A stretch of DNA of 64,000 nt. It comes from Tribonema minus (taxonomy: Eukaryota > Sar > Xanthophyceae > Tribonematales > Tribonemataceae). How positions within the stretch are numbered: the stretch's first letter is position 1; every line of letters starts with the position of its first letter. Location: contig JAFCMP010000075.1 of assembly GCA_017506865.1 (NCBI GenBank), forward strand, positions 270,148 through 334,147, read 5' to 3'. This document shows positions 10,884-24,790 of the stretch, one piece after another. Under the pieces are notes generated by a model. The model was given only the letters and a program-made list of their open reading frames with translations, ran no database searches and was not told where the DNA came from. Made by a program: the position numbers and the translations under genes.

Positions 10884-12344
10884 TGTAGTCTTGAGTGGTG
10901 CAGGTGTGTGTGTACATTGTATGTCGGCGTACTGCGCACAATCATCACATTAACAGCAGCGGGCCAGTGGCGCGACTTCTGCTTCATATCCCCTGCCTCT
11001 GCCCTGTTTTTGTGTAGCACATGGTGCAGCTCAATGTCAGTTGAGCGCTGTCACGCCCCATCAGCATGCACACGGCAACTGTGCGAACTGGCCTTCTACG
11101 CCTGGTGCATCTGTCAGAATTCACTTGCTCCAAAGGCTGCCATGCACTCCTGCGCCAGAAGCATGTACTGATGTGAGTCCGCTTGTTGTGTGCGAACGCG
11201 GTGCCAGGCCTTGGCCAATGAGGTCATCTTGCTGCTGTACATCACAGTGAGTATATTCATCCTGCTGCTTGTACTTTTATTAATTTCGCTTCGCAAGGGG
11301 CGCGAAAAGCCCTCTCTTTGGATGTGCACTCAATGCAACATTCCTTCTCCGAAGAGAGACTCAAACGCAAACAGGCTTCCCCCTCTTCACACTACCACCA
11401 ACACCCCACAACCAAACCCTACTTAGGGTTGCCCAGCCGTGAGGCACACTTGTCCCGTCTTGAAAAAGATTTATGCACTCCTGGGTCGCCTTTGACAGCG
11501 CCCAGAACTGAGGACCATGCTGACACGTCTGCTTGTACATCACAGTGAGTAATTGATGTCATTGGTGACAGCTACGGGTACTAGGCTTGGTAATGGTAGC
11601 GCTAACTGAGTTATGTAAGATGTGTCTCTCGTAGCTCAAATGTGCGGTTCTTGGTTTGCATTGGGCAGGGTGGTGGGGGTTTTGCAAGAGTGTGTGCAAT
11701 GGCTTGTCAAGATTTGCGCTGCAGCATAGGTATATCGGGAGTCGTTGCACTTGCGCCTTTTGATGCATGCCAGCACACACGCACGTTAGGCATATGAATG
11801 GATCAGACATTGCTGGAAGGCGAAAGCGTACTGGTTTGCGATCTTTATTGATCAATGCGCCTCAAATCAGGTCAAACAACTCATACTTGAGAGATTCGGC
11901 ACCACTGCATTACTCAAGACAACTCAATGTTCTGCCTCTAGCGAGGTAAAAGCATGAAGCGCACAGGCATCTATCTGCGCATGCACAGAGCAGCAATGGC
12001 AGCATCTAACATCATGTGTCATGCCTTAAGATAGATGTTATTAATGCATCTTGGTGGCAGCCGTCGCACTTGCAGTACTTGCCGTTTCTACATGAAGGCG
12101 CGGCTCTGAGGAAGCCGCTGCTGCTGTACTGAGTGCTGCTGCAATGCGCACAGCAGCACACAGCCTGTGGCATGCTGCAGCCGCCTGTATAGCTTGATGT
12201 GACAAAACTTCGATCAAACTGTATATCTGTTCTCACAAGACACGTCAACATGCTGTTCACGCTCTGATGGCAAAACCCTGCATCAGGTGCCACCTGAGTG
12301 ACGCTACTACTGCAACCCCACAGCTTCAGTTGAAGTTGCTGCTG
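10884..12344. other. Intergenic DNA between convergent genes
   Basis: No gene is supported. A short phrase, CTTGTACATCACAGTGAGTA or a near match, occurs twice (about 11233 and 11532), and one telomere-like CCCTACTTAGGG lies near 11418. The rest is unremarkable. Confidence 0.4.
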
Positions 12345-15300
12345 TTACTTCATGCGCTTGATGTCATCGACGGTCAGCACATTTGCTCCTGTCTCTGAGG
12401 GCAGACGCACGGTCACGCCAGCGGTTGCCGTGCCGGCAGCGCACCTCGAGGCCTGACAAAATCACAAGCACGGGGGTACAAGAAGGTGGGCATTATTGAA
12501 GACAACGAGGGGGTATAAGGAGGTCATGAGCATTCATGAACTGGCCTTGTGGAGCCAGAACACACTGAATTTGCGTCAGCAAGTGTGCATCTTGTTGAAG
12601 GGCATGTGGACTTGTAGATGGCAGCATTGTGTACCACTGCAAGCATGCATCGGAACATGTCCAATGGGTGCAGCGACATCGATGCTGTCTGTGCCACACA
12701 TAAGCAACAACACCTTCGTGCGCATGTCCACATTGCGCGCTTCTGCTACCGCGGCATTTCTTGCTTGTAAGCTAGCAAATTACTTGTCTAACCTCTGACT
12801 TAAAATCGAAGTGGTTTGACAATTGCAATCCACGTGCAGAAGCGCTGTGTGTGGATCGAACAGCACCAGCGTCTCTCCAACTGTCGCTCTCAACCGCTGC
12901 TTGTGGTGATGGCAGGAGCACAAGCTCAGCAGGACAACATCGTCGCACATGAAATTGAAGTATATGAAATGTGGCAGTGACTCACCGCAAATGCCACCTC
13001 ATCGACGCTCAGCGGCTGAGTGTATACGGTGTCGGCCAATGGCAGGCCGCTGTTGGCCAGCCGCTTGATGGGGTTCATGGCGGTGATCTGGCGAAACGTG
13101 GCAGAATGTGGCAGAAGCGCACAACAAGACGCGGTTCAGCAGAAACAGATGCAGTCACATCGGTACCTACCTGTGGCATACACAGGTCTACTGCTGCTGA
13201 TCACACTAAACATGACATGCCAAATTCACCGTCCAGTGGCAATTGTGACGGTCATTCCATGATAAGTGACAACTGCATTGTTGAGGAGCGATCTATGTCA
13301 GAGCTCACATGCAGTAATCGAGATCTAGATGTGAAGGTTGGGTGATTAGAGTGTGCAGGGTTATCACCTGGTCATGCAGCACTTTTGCGGCATGCCTTCA
13401 GTAGAACCTCGACAGGCTGAACAGCGCCTCCAACTGAACACTTCGAGAGCAGTGCGCGCCATTCAGACAATAGAGGGCAAGGTGACAACGGCCAGAAAAA
13501 TCTTACTCTCAGCAGCAGTTACCGCTGGCTGACAGCAAGTGGGGGCCTCACCTTGGCGCAAGTGTTGAAACTTCTGAGTCTGGGTAAGGGCTGCTCCAAT
13601 GAGGGTCCCCGCTAAGGGTGAGAGCAAATGCAAAACATTCACTTGGGTGATGGTGACGGTTAGGGTTAGGGTTGGCGAAACTGAATGGCTCACCTTTGCA
13701 GCCGGCTCCCCAATCTTCTCCAGCGGCAGTGTAACGGTCTTCTTCTCATAAGAGAACGGGTTGGTGAAAGTCACCTGTAACGTCCAGATCATCCACATAC
13801 GTATACTTGCAGGTCAGCTCGAGGACGGTTACAGAGGGTCAGATAAGGGAAATAGAGATAGCAGAGTTGATGTGCAGCTGGCCTTCATGACAATACAGAA
13901 TGGAAACCAATGCTTCTTGAATGGTGACAGCCAGTGCACCATGGCCACATGCATTGTGCTTGCTTGATGTTCGCACGAGTAATGGCATTCTATTGGAGTT
14001 CACGGACGAGACTCAAGCACCCCAGCACCAACTCAGACACTGACTGAGCCCACTACATGAGAACTGACGGGAGAAACATGCTGGCTTTTGTCCCCTAGAG
14101 TGCAGCGGGCAACTTTCACAGGTTTCATTCACTATCAAGTTGCCTCTTGCAGGGCCTCAGGTAGCAGAGCCCCAGAAGTGTGGCACTGACAGAACAGTCA
14201 TACTGACATACCAGCACTGCCTCGCAATTGCCCGGCACAACGGTGACTTGCCAGAGACTGCTGACACGTGCTACAAACAGTAAGTCTAGTACTTCAAAGT
14301 ACTTCAAGGTACTTCAACAGAGAAACTTTGCGCACCTTCTTCTGGCCGTAGATGAATGCCGGCCGCAGCACATAGCCATCAGCGCCATACAGCTCGCCAA
14401 TGCGCGCCTCCGCCCTGCGCTTGCCCGCAAAGTACCCCGTTCGCGCTACTGCCGTGGGCAGCTTGTACTCGTGCACGCTGACAAACACAAACCGCGGCAC
14501 TCCGGCCTCCTGGCAGGCAGCAAAGCATGCGTTGAGCATCGCTGTCAGTCGCTGCGGACGTAATGCGAGCCTCCGCAACAGCGCACAGAAATGACATGTT
14601 GTGGCCATGTCCTTGATGTAAAGTACGTCTGGACGAGCGTCCCTGCTATTGTCTGACATTTTACGAGCAATCACAGACACACTCTAACGTACCGAGCACA
14701 GTGTGGTTCACAGAACATGGCGCAACATGACGTGTGGATCACTGCAATGTTCGTGTTCTGTTCACATGGCGCAACATTACGCGTGGATCACTGCAATGTT
14801 CGTGTTCTGTTCATGGCAGAGTACAAGTCTGCTGTGATCAGACCATCAGATGCTCAGCACTGCACTGATTTTGACGTGGGCGGCAGATACACTCTCGTCC
14901 AAAAGCTGACTGCGGCAGGCAGCTGCTGGCGCTGTGTTGCACCAGGCTCTTCATGGTGGTGCGACTTCAACATGTGGTGCAACTTCAATTCAGCAGACAC
15001 ATGCTAGAGTACCATGTCCAGCAACTCATAACCCGCATGCCACAATACTGCGACCATGAACATGTGTTTGAGTAATGACATTCGGCAAATCCGCATGCTT
15101 CAGGGAAAAGCGACGGTTTGGTGCTCACCTTGGCAGCTTCGCACAGCTTTATGGTGCAATCACCGTTGACCAGATTCAGGTATGAGTCCGTAGCGCCAAA
15201 GCCCCCTATGCAGCTCACCACGCTATCACACCCCTCCAGAGCGCTGTTGCATAAGCACGCCGTAGCAAGAGCATAGCAGCGCATGCAGTCAGAGTCAAAT

Positions 15301-16535
15301 GGGGCAGGTCAATGGCTGAGGCTCTGCATTGAGTTGAAGTTCAGCAGAAGTTATGGAAGAATTGAGCTTGAGTCAACAGAGAAAAAGCTGAATGCAGAAA
15401 GCTGGCGAACTCGGGCGTATACAAGCCAGCACTGTGGAGGCTTAAGCTAAGGTTAACTAGTGATGCAGTCGACCAGGCGCAGGTGTGCATGGCAGATCTA
15501 AGCAAGAATGAAAATAAGAGCCAGCATAACACAATTGCACATGGAGTAATGGTGTCAGCTGCTAAAGTCAACGAGCAGTTGCTTAGTACCTGCAGCCGCT
15601 GGCGCCTGATACTAACAGTGGTGTTTGCGGGTCTAGTCTCGTCAACTACACAGAGCACTGACACAAAGTGGTATACTTCTATATGCATAACTCACACAAG
15701 TGCTGTGGAACCAGTGTAGAGCAGCAAGTATTTGTGCAACATGAACAGATGCAGGCGACGTAAATAGCAGAGAGCTGACTCAGCGCACTGCCAACAACGG
15801 CAGATTTCTGTGTCGTCTGTGTCGATTTAACGGTCGTTTGAACTCAACGGCAGTGAAGCAGCTCATCAAGAACTGCCGTCAGCTTTCATGATTAATGGCT
15901 TGAAGATGGCGATAGCGAAAGCAGCACTTCAGCTCCCGAGGGTGAAGCCTCAAACCTTCAGGTGAAGCCTCTGTGATCCAGTGCTACATGGTTGGGTAGG
16001 TAGCGCTGCTTCACAAATTGGCACAATTTGGCAAAAGTGCAGGCGAAGCTGAAGCTCACCTTTTGTAAGAGTCAACGTCCAGCGCGCTGGCAGCGATCCA
16101 TGCCTCCACATCGTCCTCCCACCATTCGGCTTCGGTGGGCTTGCGCTTGCCGCTGCGAGAAAGGCCCACCACCTTCGCGCCCTGCTTGATCAGCTCCTGG
16201 CACACCTTGGAACCCACAAATCCCGTGGCCCCAGCAACGAAAACTTTGCCTGTGAATGGCGCAGGCTCGGTGACGATAGGTCTCTCATCGGACATTTGTA
16301 CAGGGGACACATCACTCGGCGCAGTGTCCTCTTCGATGAGTACCACCTTCTTCTCGATCGGCACGGCGTCTACGAAAGAAGCGTCAATAAACTCCGGTTC
16401 TGAGGAGGACATGGCGACCTGGTGGTGGCGCCTGTAAGGCTGCTGTCGCGTCAACAACGCAGAAGGCGTCTGGAATGCCTGAAGAGCCGGCAACAGGGCC
16501 AAGCCTGCCGCAGCGTACACGATCCTCTGCACCAT
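12345..16535 (-). CDS. Plastid-targeted NAD(P)-binding SDR / epimerase-like protein (7 exons)
   Basis: Minus-strand exons are 16535-16060, 15243-15129, 14551-14336, 13774-13694, 13611-13552, 13087-12986 and 12452-12345. They total 1158 bp (385 aa), all with GT-AG introns and matching phases. The N-terminus MVQRIVYAAAGLALLPALQAF is a signal peptide with Phe just after the predicted cleavage site, followed by a Ser/Thr/Arg-rich transit-like stretch. That is the bipartite import signal of complex plastids. The Rossmann motif GATGFVGSKVC and a GYFAGKRRAE segment place it with atypical extended SDRs such as plant At1g32220 (plastoglobule) and yeast Coq11. The substrate is unknown. The end ...DDIKRMK is followed by TAA at 12345. 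It is divergent from the ammonium transporter, sharing a spacer of about 236 bp. Confidence 0.85.
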
Positions 16536-16771
16536 GCTGCTGTGCTAGTCTGTAAAGTTTCAATTCCAGCCCCTCAATAGTAATGCTTGCAGCTGCGCGA
16601 GAGACGCCGTGACTCAGCTGGATCTGCGTTTTTGCTTGTGGATCTTCGATCGACTTTGCTCGCCTAGGCCTGGGGATGACAGTCCAACCGAGGGTCACGC
16701 TGGGGCTGGCGGCGGGCGCGGCAGCTTGGTTTCCCACGCGTGCAGCGGGCGGCGCTCTTGGACGCGTAGCC
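16536..16771. promoter_or_regulatory. Divergent promoter region of the SDR and AMT genes
   Basis: The two start codons face away from each other across 236 bp, so both promoters must lie here or in untranslated exons. No TATA box or clear element was recognised. An in-frame ATG at 16676 could extend the AMT N-terminus by 32 residues. Confidence 0.5.
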
Positions 16772-19700
16772 ATGGCGGATTCGCAGCTGTGCAAGGAAGG
16801 CGCGGACTTCACCGCATGTGTAAACTCGCACCTGGCCGCCTCCATGGCGACCGCGGACAGCATCGCAGGCAAGGCAGCCACACACCCTTGTCAAGCCATA
16901 GTGTCATGCTGAAGCGGTTTTGACACACCTGATTATGCTACTTGACGTCAGCGTTCCCTGCATGCTGCTGGCCGCCGCACCGCCGAGATTACGGGCCAGA
17001 AAGGATGCATTTTCATGTGCGTTCAACGTCGGCAGCACCATGCAGTAGCAAGCTTATAGCAACCATGCATATACAGTCAAATCGGCCGCTGCATGGAGTC
17101 ACTCATATCCTGCCGTTTTGCACATAACTGTTTCGGACGGGGTTAGCTGCATGATCACTTCCATGGTACTTCCTGTGCGTCTCTGGCCTTGCGCGGCTCC
17201 TGTTTCACTCGAAAAGCTCACTTGATCGTAGCCTCCGCAACCACATGATTGCTTCCATCGAAATATGTAGTGCAATGGTCATCCCTTCAAATACCTTCAG
17301 ATGCTCAAGGTTTTGTCATTTCTGTCGCTTCCTGCCTCTTGCATGCCCTGCAGTGTCAATGGACACTTTCTGGCTCCTCTTCGGCGCGTGAGTACCATGT
17401 TTGTGATTGCGGTGCAGCAGTCAGAGCATGCCGCTGTACTCTGTGCAGCTGCTCACCAGTCAACCGCTGCGACGCAGACATCTGGTGGTGCACATGTGCG
17501 AGTCATTTCCGATATTTGTTGCTGTCGTGTCGAAGCGACGGGCACCAGACTCACTGTTACACTTGAAGATCATGGCACGATGCACCCATAATGGGTGCAG
17601 CTGCAACTGTATAGGCCTCGCACTGCATGCCTGATGTTGGTGGCGTAAATGGAGCTTAATTTTACAGCCCGTGCATGGTGCCGCATCGGGTCTTGCTTAT
17701 GGATGTTCAGCATGCAATCATGCATACTGAAGCAAGACAGATGCATGATGACGTAGATCCATGGTGATTCAGTTAACAGTGTTGTCGTGAGCTTTATTCC
17801 TGCATGCTCGATAGAGCACGTGTTCTGATGTTGTGCCAGGCTGATGCTGTGATGCAAGCACGCAACTGCCTGCCGGTGCTGATGCAGCAATCTGACGAAG
17901 CCTTTGCTGCATATGTAGAGAGCTTGCGTTGTGAGGCAGGGATCCTTGCACATAGTGCCACTGCGCCAAATGACAAGGCCACGAAGGACCAAGCAAGTGC
18001 TGGCTTGATGGTCTCTCTTACCACCGTATCTGTGTTTATTCTTGTTCTTGCAGCATACTGGTGTTCTTCATGCAGGCTGGCTTTGCATTCTTGGAGGTGG
18101 GATGGTAAGGAGCTGTTGACCCGTGACATGTGTCATTAGGAAGTAACAATGCATGGTTGTTTCAAGATGTGCACATTGATGCCAAAGTCAGCGCTTTTGG
18201 ATCGCGTGTCATTTTGTCATCGTCATCGTGTCATGTGGAGCTGCCTGCACGTTTGCGTGCGCGTCTGATGATGGTAAACGGCAGAAGTACGTATGCAACA
18301 CAGCCATGACTTTGCTCAATTCAGTTTGGTTGTAGCCACTAGTATGGCAGTGTGCCTGCTGCTGAGTGTCCTTGGCTGATGATGTCACTGCGCGCAGCTA
18401 CTTGGGATTCATCAAGCCTAGACTACTGTTGCTGGTGTGTTCAACTCGCGCATGGCAGGGAGCATCAGTGCGCTTGTTGCACGTGATGCTGCATTGACAA
18501 CGAGCACATACTGTGTCAAGCAGCCCTGCATCGTGCCAATTGCAATGCGACGATGATGTAATCAACCTGAGCCTCCAGCTTTTCTAGACGCTGACCTGCT
18601 GCTGTGCTCTGTCGGCTTTGCCTGGGTTGGCCATTGTTTCCACAGCGTGCAGTCCAAGAATCAGAAGAATATTCTGGTGAAGAACGTCTTTGACGCGTCC
18701 ATCGGGGCCATAGCGTGGTGAGTTGGTGCTTTCGCACTCATGATTGATTCATCGGTGCCATTCATGGCAAGCTTGTGTCTATGCGCACAGCCACCAATGC
18801 AAGGTCAAGGGTAGGCGTAGGTCCATGCCGTCAGAGTCTGTGCTGCATGTTCAGGTTGGCAGAAGGCTGATGTCTGCGTTGATGTACACGTTTACTGCTT
18901 GAGCTGCTGTGGGTCCTGCCTTCAAGCAACTTCAAGGCAACTTCAAGGCGCGTGACTCAGCGCTCGCTCGTCGTGCATCGCTAGCTGCACGCAGTGGCAC
19001 CTCCGTCGTACTGCAACTGCCATTACTTACAGCCCATGATCAAGGGGTGACAAAATGGGCCGCGTACATAAACAATCGCTCAATTCACTTGACAGATCGA
19101 AGATGTGGAGTGACACTCCATCTTTGCCGGCCCAAGCCATTACACGGTCTGGCCGAGTCGCGCTCAAGGCAAGACAGTAACGGGCTGCTGTACGCAATGT
19201 GCATCTACTGCCCTTGGCTGCAGACAAGCAGCATCATAACTTGAAGCTGCAGGCCCACACGGACACCTTTTAAGCACAATTTTCAACCATAGTGAGCCGA
19301 CATCGCCCGCGGCTGACTGCCTGAGCCACTGGCCCGCGCTCTGATGCCTGCCTCTGACACCTACCTCTGTATACGTAACGGTAACATTCTTGCAACAAGC
19401 GTGCATGTGACCTAATCTGATACCTAGCTACCTTCTCTGCACGTACGGTATGCACCTGCATCTAGTATCTGGACACCCACCCCTGATACCTACCTACCCT
19501 CTCCTGCAGGTACATCACGGGCTACGGCATCGCTTTCGGCCACGACGCGTACGCCGAGGACGGCACCACAAATGGCTTCATTGGCACCACCGGCTACTTT
19601 CTCGCGGGCGACCACTTCCGCTCCGATGATGCCACGGATGAGCAGTTGGGATACGAGTGGGCCAACTGGCTGTTCCAATGGGCGTTTGCGGCGACGTCCG

Positions 19701-22700
19701 CCACCATTGTGTCGGGCGCGGTGATGGAGCGCATATCGTTCGGCTGCTACCTGATCTATGCTGGTGAGCACTGTGGCAGTTGTGGGTATGTATATGGGCT
19801 CTGTGCGTGCCGTTGGTTGTGGTGCCTGCAGAGCATCAGGTGCACCGGATTACAGGCGATAGTAACAGTTTCACTAATGCATTGATGAGAGTCGATCATG
19901 TAGTCACACCCTTGACGGCTCACAAACTGTGTCCTGGTGTGCACCAAAGGGATAAGGCTTGCATATGCATGTATGCACGAAAGAAAATCACACGTGCAGG
20001 CTAGCACGCCACACCGCACCAATGCATAGCACAGAGGCTAACGGAGGCAGACACAAGGGTGATCCACACACAACCGGAAAGGAAGGTGGTGAAGGAAGCT
20101 GAAGGAAGTGATGTTACTATCAACAGCAAACCTGCGCGATCCAGCTCAGGATTGCTGAGTCACCTACATGATGATCTGGAGCTGATCTCGAACAGCTCGC
20201 AAACAAAACTGCACTTCAACTACAACCTCAAGTGCAAATCTCAACTAAGGCATCTAACCCTAATTGTGCAACAGCGCCATATCGTAACAGCACTGATGCG
20301 GTTACAACCGGTGTCATCACAATGCTTGTCATTGTGCCGCTCTGAGGACTGCCCCTGTCCTGTGACTTATTGCAAGGAGCAACTCTGGAGTTATGAGTCT
20401 GGAGTTACAGCCGATGCCTTGCAAAAACGTAATGATGCCATTGACACCCCCCCCCCTCCCCCCCCCCGCCCCCCCTCGACCCCCCCTCCCCTTCCCCCTT
20501 GCAGTGACGCTCATTGGCTTCATCTACCCCATTGTGGTGCACATGACGTGGAACTCCGGCGGGTGGATGTCCGCCTTCCGCCAGGACCACCTGCTCTCGC
20601 GCTGCGGCGTCGTAGACTTTGCCGGCTCGGGCGTCGTGCATATGACAGGCGGCGTAGCGGCGCTCGTGGGCGCTGTCATGGTGGGACCCCGGTTCGGCAG
20701 GTTCGGGCCCAACGGCGAAGTGCGAGCGCTGCCGCAGCTGTCGTGGGTGTACCAGGCCATCGGCACGCTGTTCCTTTGGTTCGGATGGTACGTGCCGTGC
20801 AGTGCTCAGCAGAATTTGTTGAACCTCCAGTGCGCAGCAGTCTACCTGCGTATGTGTATGTGCTCTGTGCAGAAGTAGACGGATAGTGCAGTGGTGCTGG
20901 TTGTTGGCATCGATGACGGTGATGACTTTTGGTGAAAAGATTCCTAAGACCACGTAGAGCACAGTATGACTCACAGACAGGAGAGCTGGTGAGGACCCGG
21001 CTCTAGTCTGCTCCATCATTACCAATACCCTGGTCATATGCGCAACATCACTGCCGGCGAGGCCACTTGTGGTTAGGGTAAGGGGTAGGGGTAGGGTTAG
21101 CAGCAGGGCGCCAATCACTGCACTCTTCTCTACTCTTGGTGGCATAGATGCACCACCACTGTGTATTTTTTCAATCCTGATGGCTTGACAGACCCCCATG
21201 TGCGGTTATTCTACTTGGTGTCAAGCAGGCATTGCTTTCAAGGTGTGAGCTCCTCCTCTTGCATTCAACGCAAATACTGAGTAGCCAAGTACAGTCTACC
21301 TATTCTAGCACTCTCCATCCCCAGTGCCTCAGAGGCACCCGCATCTATTCTCACCTTCGTACTTGCAGGTATGGCTTTAACGGCGTAAGCTCCCTCTACA
21401 TTGTCGGCAAGGGGCTAGTCGCTGCCAAGACCATGATCAACTCCACACTGTCAGGCGCCATCGGCGGACTGTCGTCAACGCTCGTGGCGCAGGTCTTAGA
21501 CGGCTTCATTGATCCTGCAGCCGCCAATAACGGCATTTTGAGCGGCTTTGTGGCCATTACGGCGGGCAGTGGGGTGGCACAGCCTGAGGGTGCTATCCTC
21601 ATTGGCTTTATTGCTGGCATCATATACCAGGTGAGCGCTGCGCGCGGCGTCGAATGGGTGCATACATACATGCCCTTCGTGTAAGCGCGCCTGTGGTGGA
21701 TGCCACTCGGAGATGCTTGCATGCCTTCAAATGAAGAAAAAGCACAACTGAAGTGCACGTTGCGGGCAAAAGGATGAGTCTTCTTCAACTTGACATGGCC
21801 GCGCCAGCCTCAGTTGCATGAAGTGTCACATGTCTGCGCAGATTTCTGGTCAAGCAGTTGCAGATGCGTGCTGTTCTTGTTGGTTGCCCCACACCCCCAC
21901 CTTTGCAAGAACGTTGTCTTGTTCGACATGAATACTCTCACCGCGGCACACTAGCGTGAGCAGCAGTGCCGCCGCTGGCTTCGGTGCGAGCATTCCGTGC
22001 ACGCACACTGCTCTGACACACTGACCAACACGCAGCACGTCGCCCCCTAAGTCCACCTCTGAACTTCAACAGGCGACGTCCAAGCTGCTGCTCAAGCTGC
22101 GCATCGACGACGTGGTCAACGCCGCCCCCGTACACCTCTTCTGCGGCATGTGGGGCATGTTCGCAGTGGGCCTACTGGCTGAGCCCAACAACTACGGGCG
22201 CGTGTACTACGAGGACCGCTCCGGCATCTGCTGCGGCGCGTTCTACGGCTGCGGCGGGAGCCAGCTCGGGGCACAGATTGTGTTCATCCTCGTCAATCTG
22301 GCATGGACAGGTGCGTCACCACTCTTTTGAAGTTGAGGTAGGGTGTGCTACGAGGACGGCACTGGCATCTGCTGCGGCGCGCTCTACGGGTGCGGCGACA
22401 ACCAGCTCGGGGCGCAGATTGTGTTTATCCTCGTCAACCTAGCTTGGACAGGTGCGTCGTCACTCTCTTGAAGTTGAAGTAGGGTGTACTACGAGGACCG
22501 CGCCGACATCTGCTGCGTAACTCTCTTGAAGTTGAGGTAGGGTGTGGTACAAGGACCGCTCCGGCATCTGCTGCGGCGCGTTCTACAGCTGCGGCGGCAA
22601 CAGCTCGGGGCGCAGATGGTGTTCGTACTCGTCAATCTGGCTTGGACAGGTGCGTCATCACTCACTTGAAGTTGAAGTGAAGCAGCAATCAGCTCGGGGC

Positions 22701-23627
22701 GCAGATTTTGTTAATTCTTGTCAATCTGGCGTGGACAGGTGCGCGTGCGCGCGTGTGTGCGTGCACTTGTCTGAGATGGCACCTACTTGAAGCATTCACT
22801 TGAAGTTGAAGTACACGGTTCTGCTGCAGCCAGTTTTTGTGGTGGTACACCAGCTCGCAGCGCGGATCGCGTAAGTGCTCACTGGACAGGTGCGGTCACC
22901 GTATAGCATTGAAGTATGGCACACATGGTCGAGTTTCAAGCAGTCAGAGCTGCAGACGGCGACGAGCTGCACTTACAGGTTGACAGATTGTTGACAAGTG
23001 TCAGCGCTGAAGGGTATTGCTGCTGACGATGTATGCCCACGACATTATGTGTCTTTGAAGCAGTTGCGGGTGTCGCACGCAGCACCACTACCTACCGCAG
23101 TACCTACCGCAGCGCATGCAAGGGTGATGCGCCATGTGCGCCAGTCATACTCAACATGCCATCTGGCACGGCAGTGCGCGCAACTTCACATCGCACTGTG
23201 ACGCCATGCATGCTTCGGGATGACAATGCATGCATCCACAGCCACCAGGCATCAATGAAGTGGATTTTGTACTACGTCACAAACAAGACTGCGTGTGCGC
23301 CATCGCGCGTTACTGTCCTCCCCATTGCCAAGCTCCCCACCAATAAGCGCCTACGTTAATCCACCGCTCCACTAATAATACTGCCATTCTGCTACAACAG
23401 GTGTCACTTCAGCGCTCATGTTCACCGTGGCCAAGTACACTGTCGGCCTGCGCGTATCGAAGGAGATCGAGGAGCTCGGCATGGACACGTCCAAGCACGG
23501 CGGCATGGCGGACTACGTGCACCACGTGGGCGAGAGCTCGCTAGACAACTCGCGCACCAGCGCCGCGCCGTTCCCCGTGGGCCCCGCAGGCGCCCCCGTC
23601 ATCACCAACAACACCACGATCGCGTGA
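16772..23627 (+). CDS. AMT1-type ammonium transporter (9 exons)
   Basis: Exons are 16772-16868, 17354-17387, 18054-18104, 18646-18717, 19510-19763, 20505-20787, 21369-21630, 22073-22310 and 23401-23627. They total 1518 bp (505 aa) with all phases closing. Intron 1 uses a GC donor (GCAG/GCAAGG); the others are GT-AG. Family hallmarks are FFMQAGFAFLEVG in TM1, the signature DFAGSGVVHMTGG with the first pore His, and PVHLFCGMWG with the second (twin-His pair). The cytosolic tail LRVSKEIEELGMDTSKHGG corresponds to the conserved allosteric C-terminus, where a Thr is phosphorylated in plant AMTs. Eleven TM helices are expected; the protein imports ammonium across the plasma membrane as a trimer. 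Intron 8 contains decayed tandem copies of the end of exon 8. Confidence 0.93.
22202..22740 (+). repeat. Tandem partial-exon duplications at the end of AMT exon 8
   Basis: The unit is about 141 bp: the last about 108 bp of exon 8 (from GTGTACTACGAGGAC to TGGACAG), the donor GTGCGT, and about 33 bp of intron ending in TTGAAGTTGAGGTAGGG. After the genuine copy (22202) come copies starting at 22343 (open frame and intact donor), 22484 (internally deleted) and 22542 (one-base deletion in the frame), and a truncated copy near 22684. Weaker traces extend to about 22890. Confidence 0.85.
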
Positions 23628-24790
23628 TGGCCGCACTCTATAGAGATGCAACATACGGCGGTATTAACAGCGCATTGCGGCTGGTCAAGACCAGCAGCGT
23701 GGCCATGAGGTGTCAGCGCAGGAGCACCTGCGCGCGAAGTATGCGTTGTGGCAGCGGCAGTGGCTGCCACGGTGGACCTGGCAGCAGCGGCGGCGGCAGT
23801 GGTATTGCTGCCGCAGCCCGTGTCCGTTGTGCATCGCGGGTACTTTCAGCATCGCGGAGGTTTCTTGTCCCAGTAGTTCCGAGCACAGACGGAAGTGCGT
23901 GGCATCACAGAGAGAGAGTGTGTGTGGCAGTGTACACATGCACTGCTACTGCGCTACGGCAGCTTCGACGCAGGTAGAGCGCGGGAAAGGTGTGTGCGCT
24001 GCGGCGCCGGCGCAGTGCTGAAGTCGTCAACTCCCATTCACAATTGCTGCTGAGAGCATCCGGCGTATGTGCCGCAGCTGGTATGGGAGCTGCGTGCTGT
24101 GTAGTGTTGTTTTGGCTAGGCTTGAGCAGTGTGTTGGTCGCCTGGTGTTACGGCTCACCGTCCACACCACATCGATGGATCCGCCTTCCAGCCCCCCCTC
24201 CCCCCCCCCCCCCCCCCCACATGGCCTGCACTGGCACACCCCCACAGGTGTTCCACTGCGTACTTTCTGCCATTGCGTAAGAAGCTAGAGTCCAAGGCTG
24301 TTGTCAGCTAGCTGGTGTTGCCTGCACACCGTTCCACCCCCATCACATTCACAGCCCCCCCAATGCATGTTGTGGCTCACAGCTACTGCTGTGAGTGAGT
24401 CCGCATGCAAAATGGTCAGTCGTCCTTATCATCACATATGGTTGGACTTGAGCGAGTGGTGCTCTATCATGTTGCTTTGCCACCGCTGCTGCTCTGTGCA
24501 CAATCACTTGGTGAGGCATTCGACATGCGGGATTGCTGAAAGAAGATATGTTAGCTTCCGAGAGGTTGGCCAGGCTCGTTCGCTGGCACGGGTGCTCTGC
24601 TCTCCTGGTCTGCTACTGCACAGCATTGGTTTGTCGCAACTTGTCTGATGATGTCTGAGGAATTCAAGTCAAAACAGTTTATGTGGGGCGCAGAAGTGAG
24701 GTGCGAGCGTAACTTCAAGTGGGACCCCCACACACCGTTCGTCAGTTACACCAAACTCGCACTCGCAAAACAAGCTGACAGCAAGCGACA
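23628..24790. other. Intergenic DNA
   Basis: No gene is supported. There is a long C-rich tract (about 24188-24221) and GCA/GGC trinucleotide-rich sequence near 23740-23810. Nothing else stands out. Confidence 0.4.

Noticed and set aside
20445..20504. C-rich stretch as a quadruplex or promoter element
   Set aside because: It is the polypyrimidine tract before AMT exon 6, and similar runs occur in other introns here.
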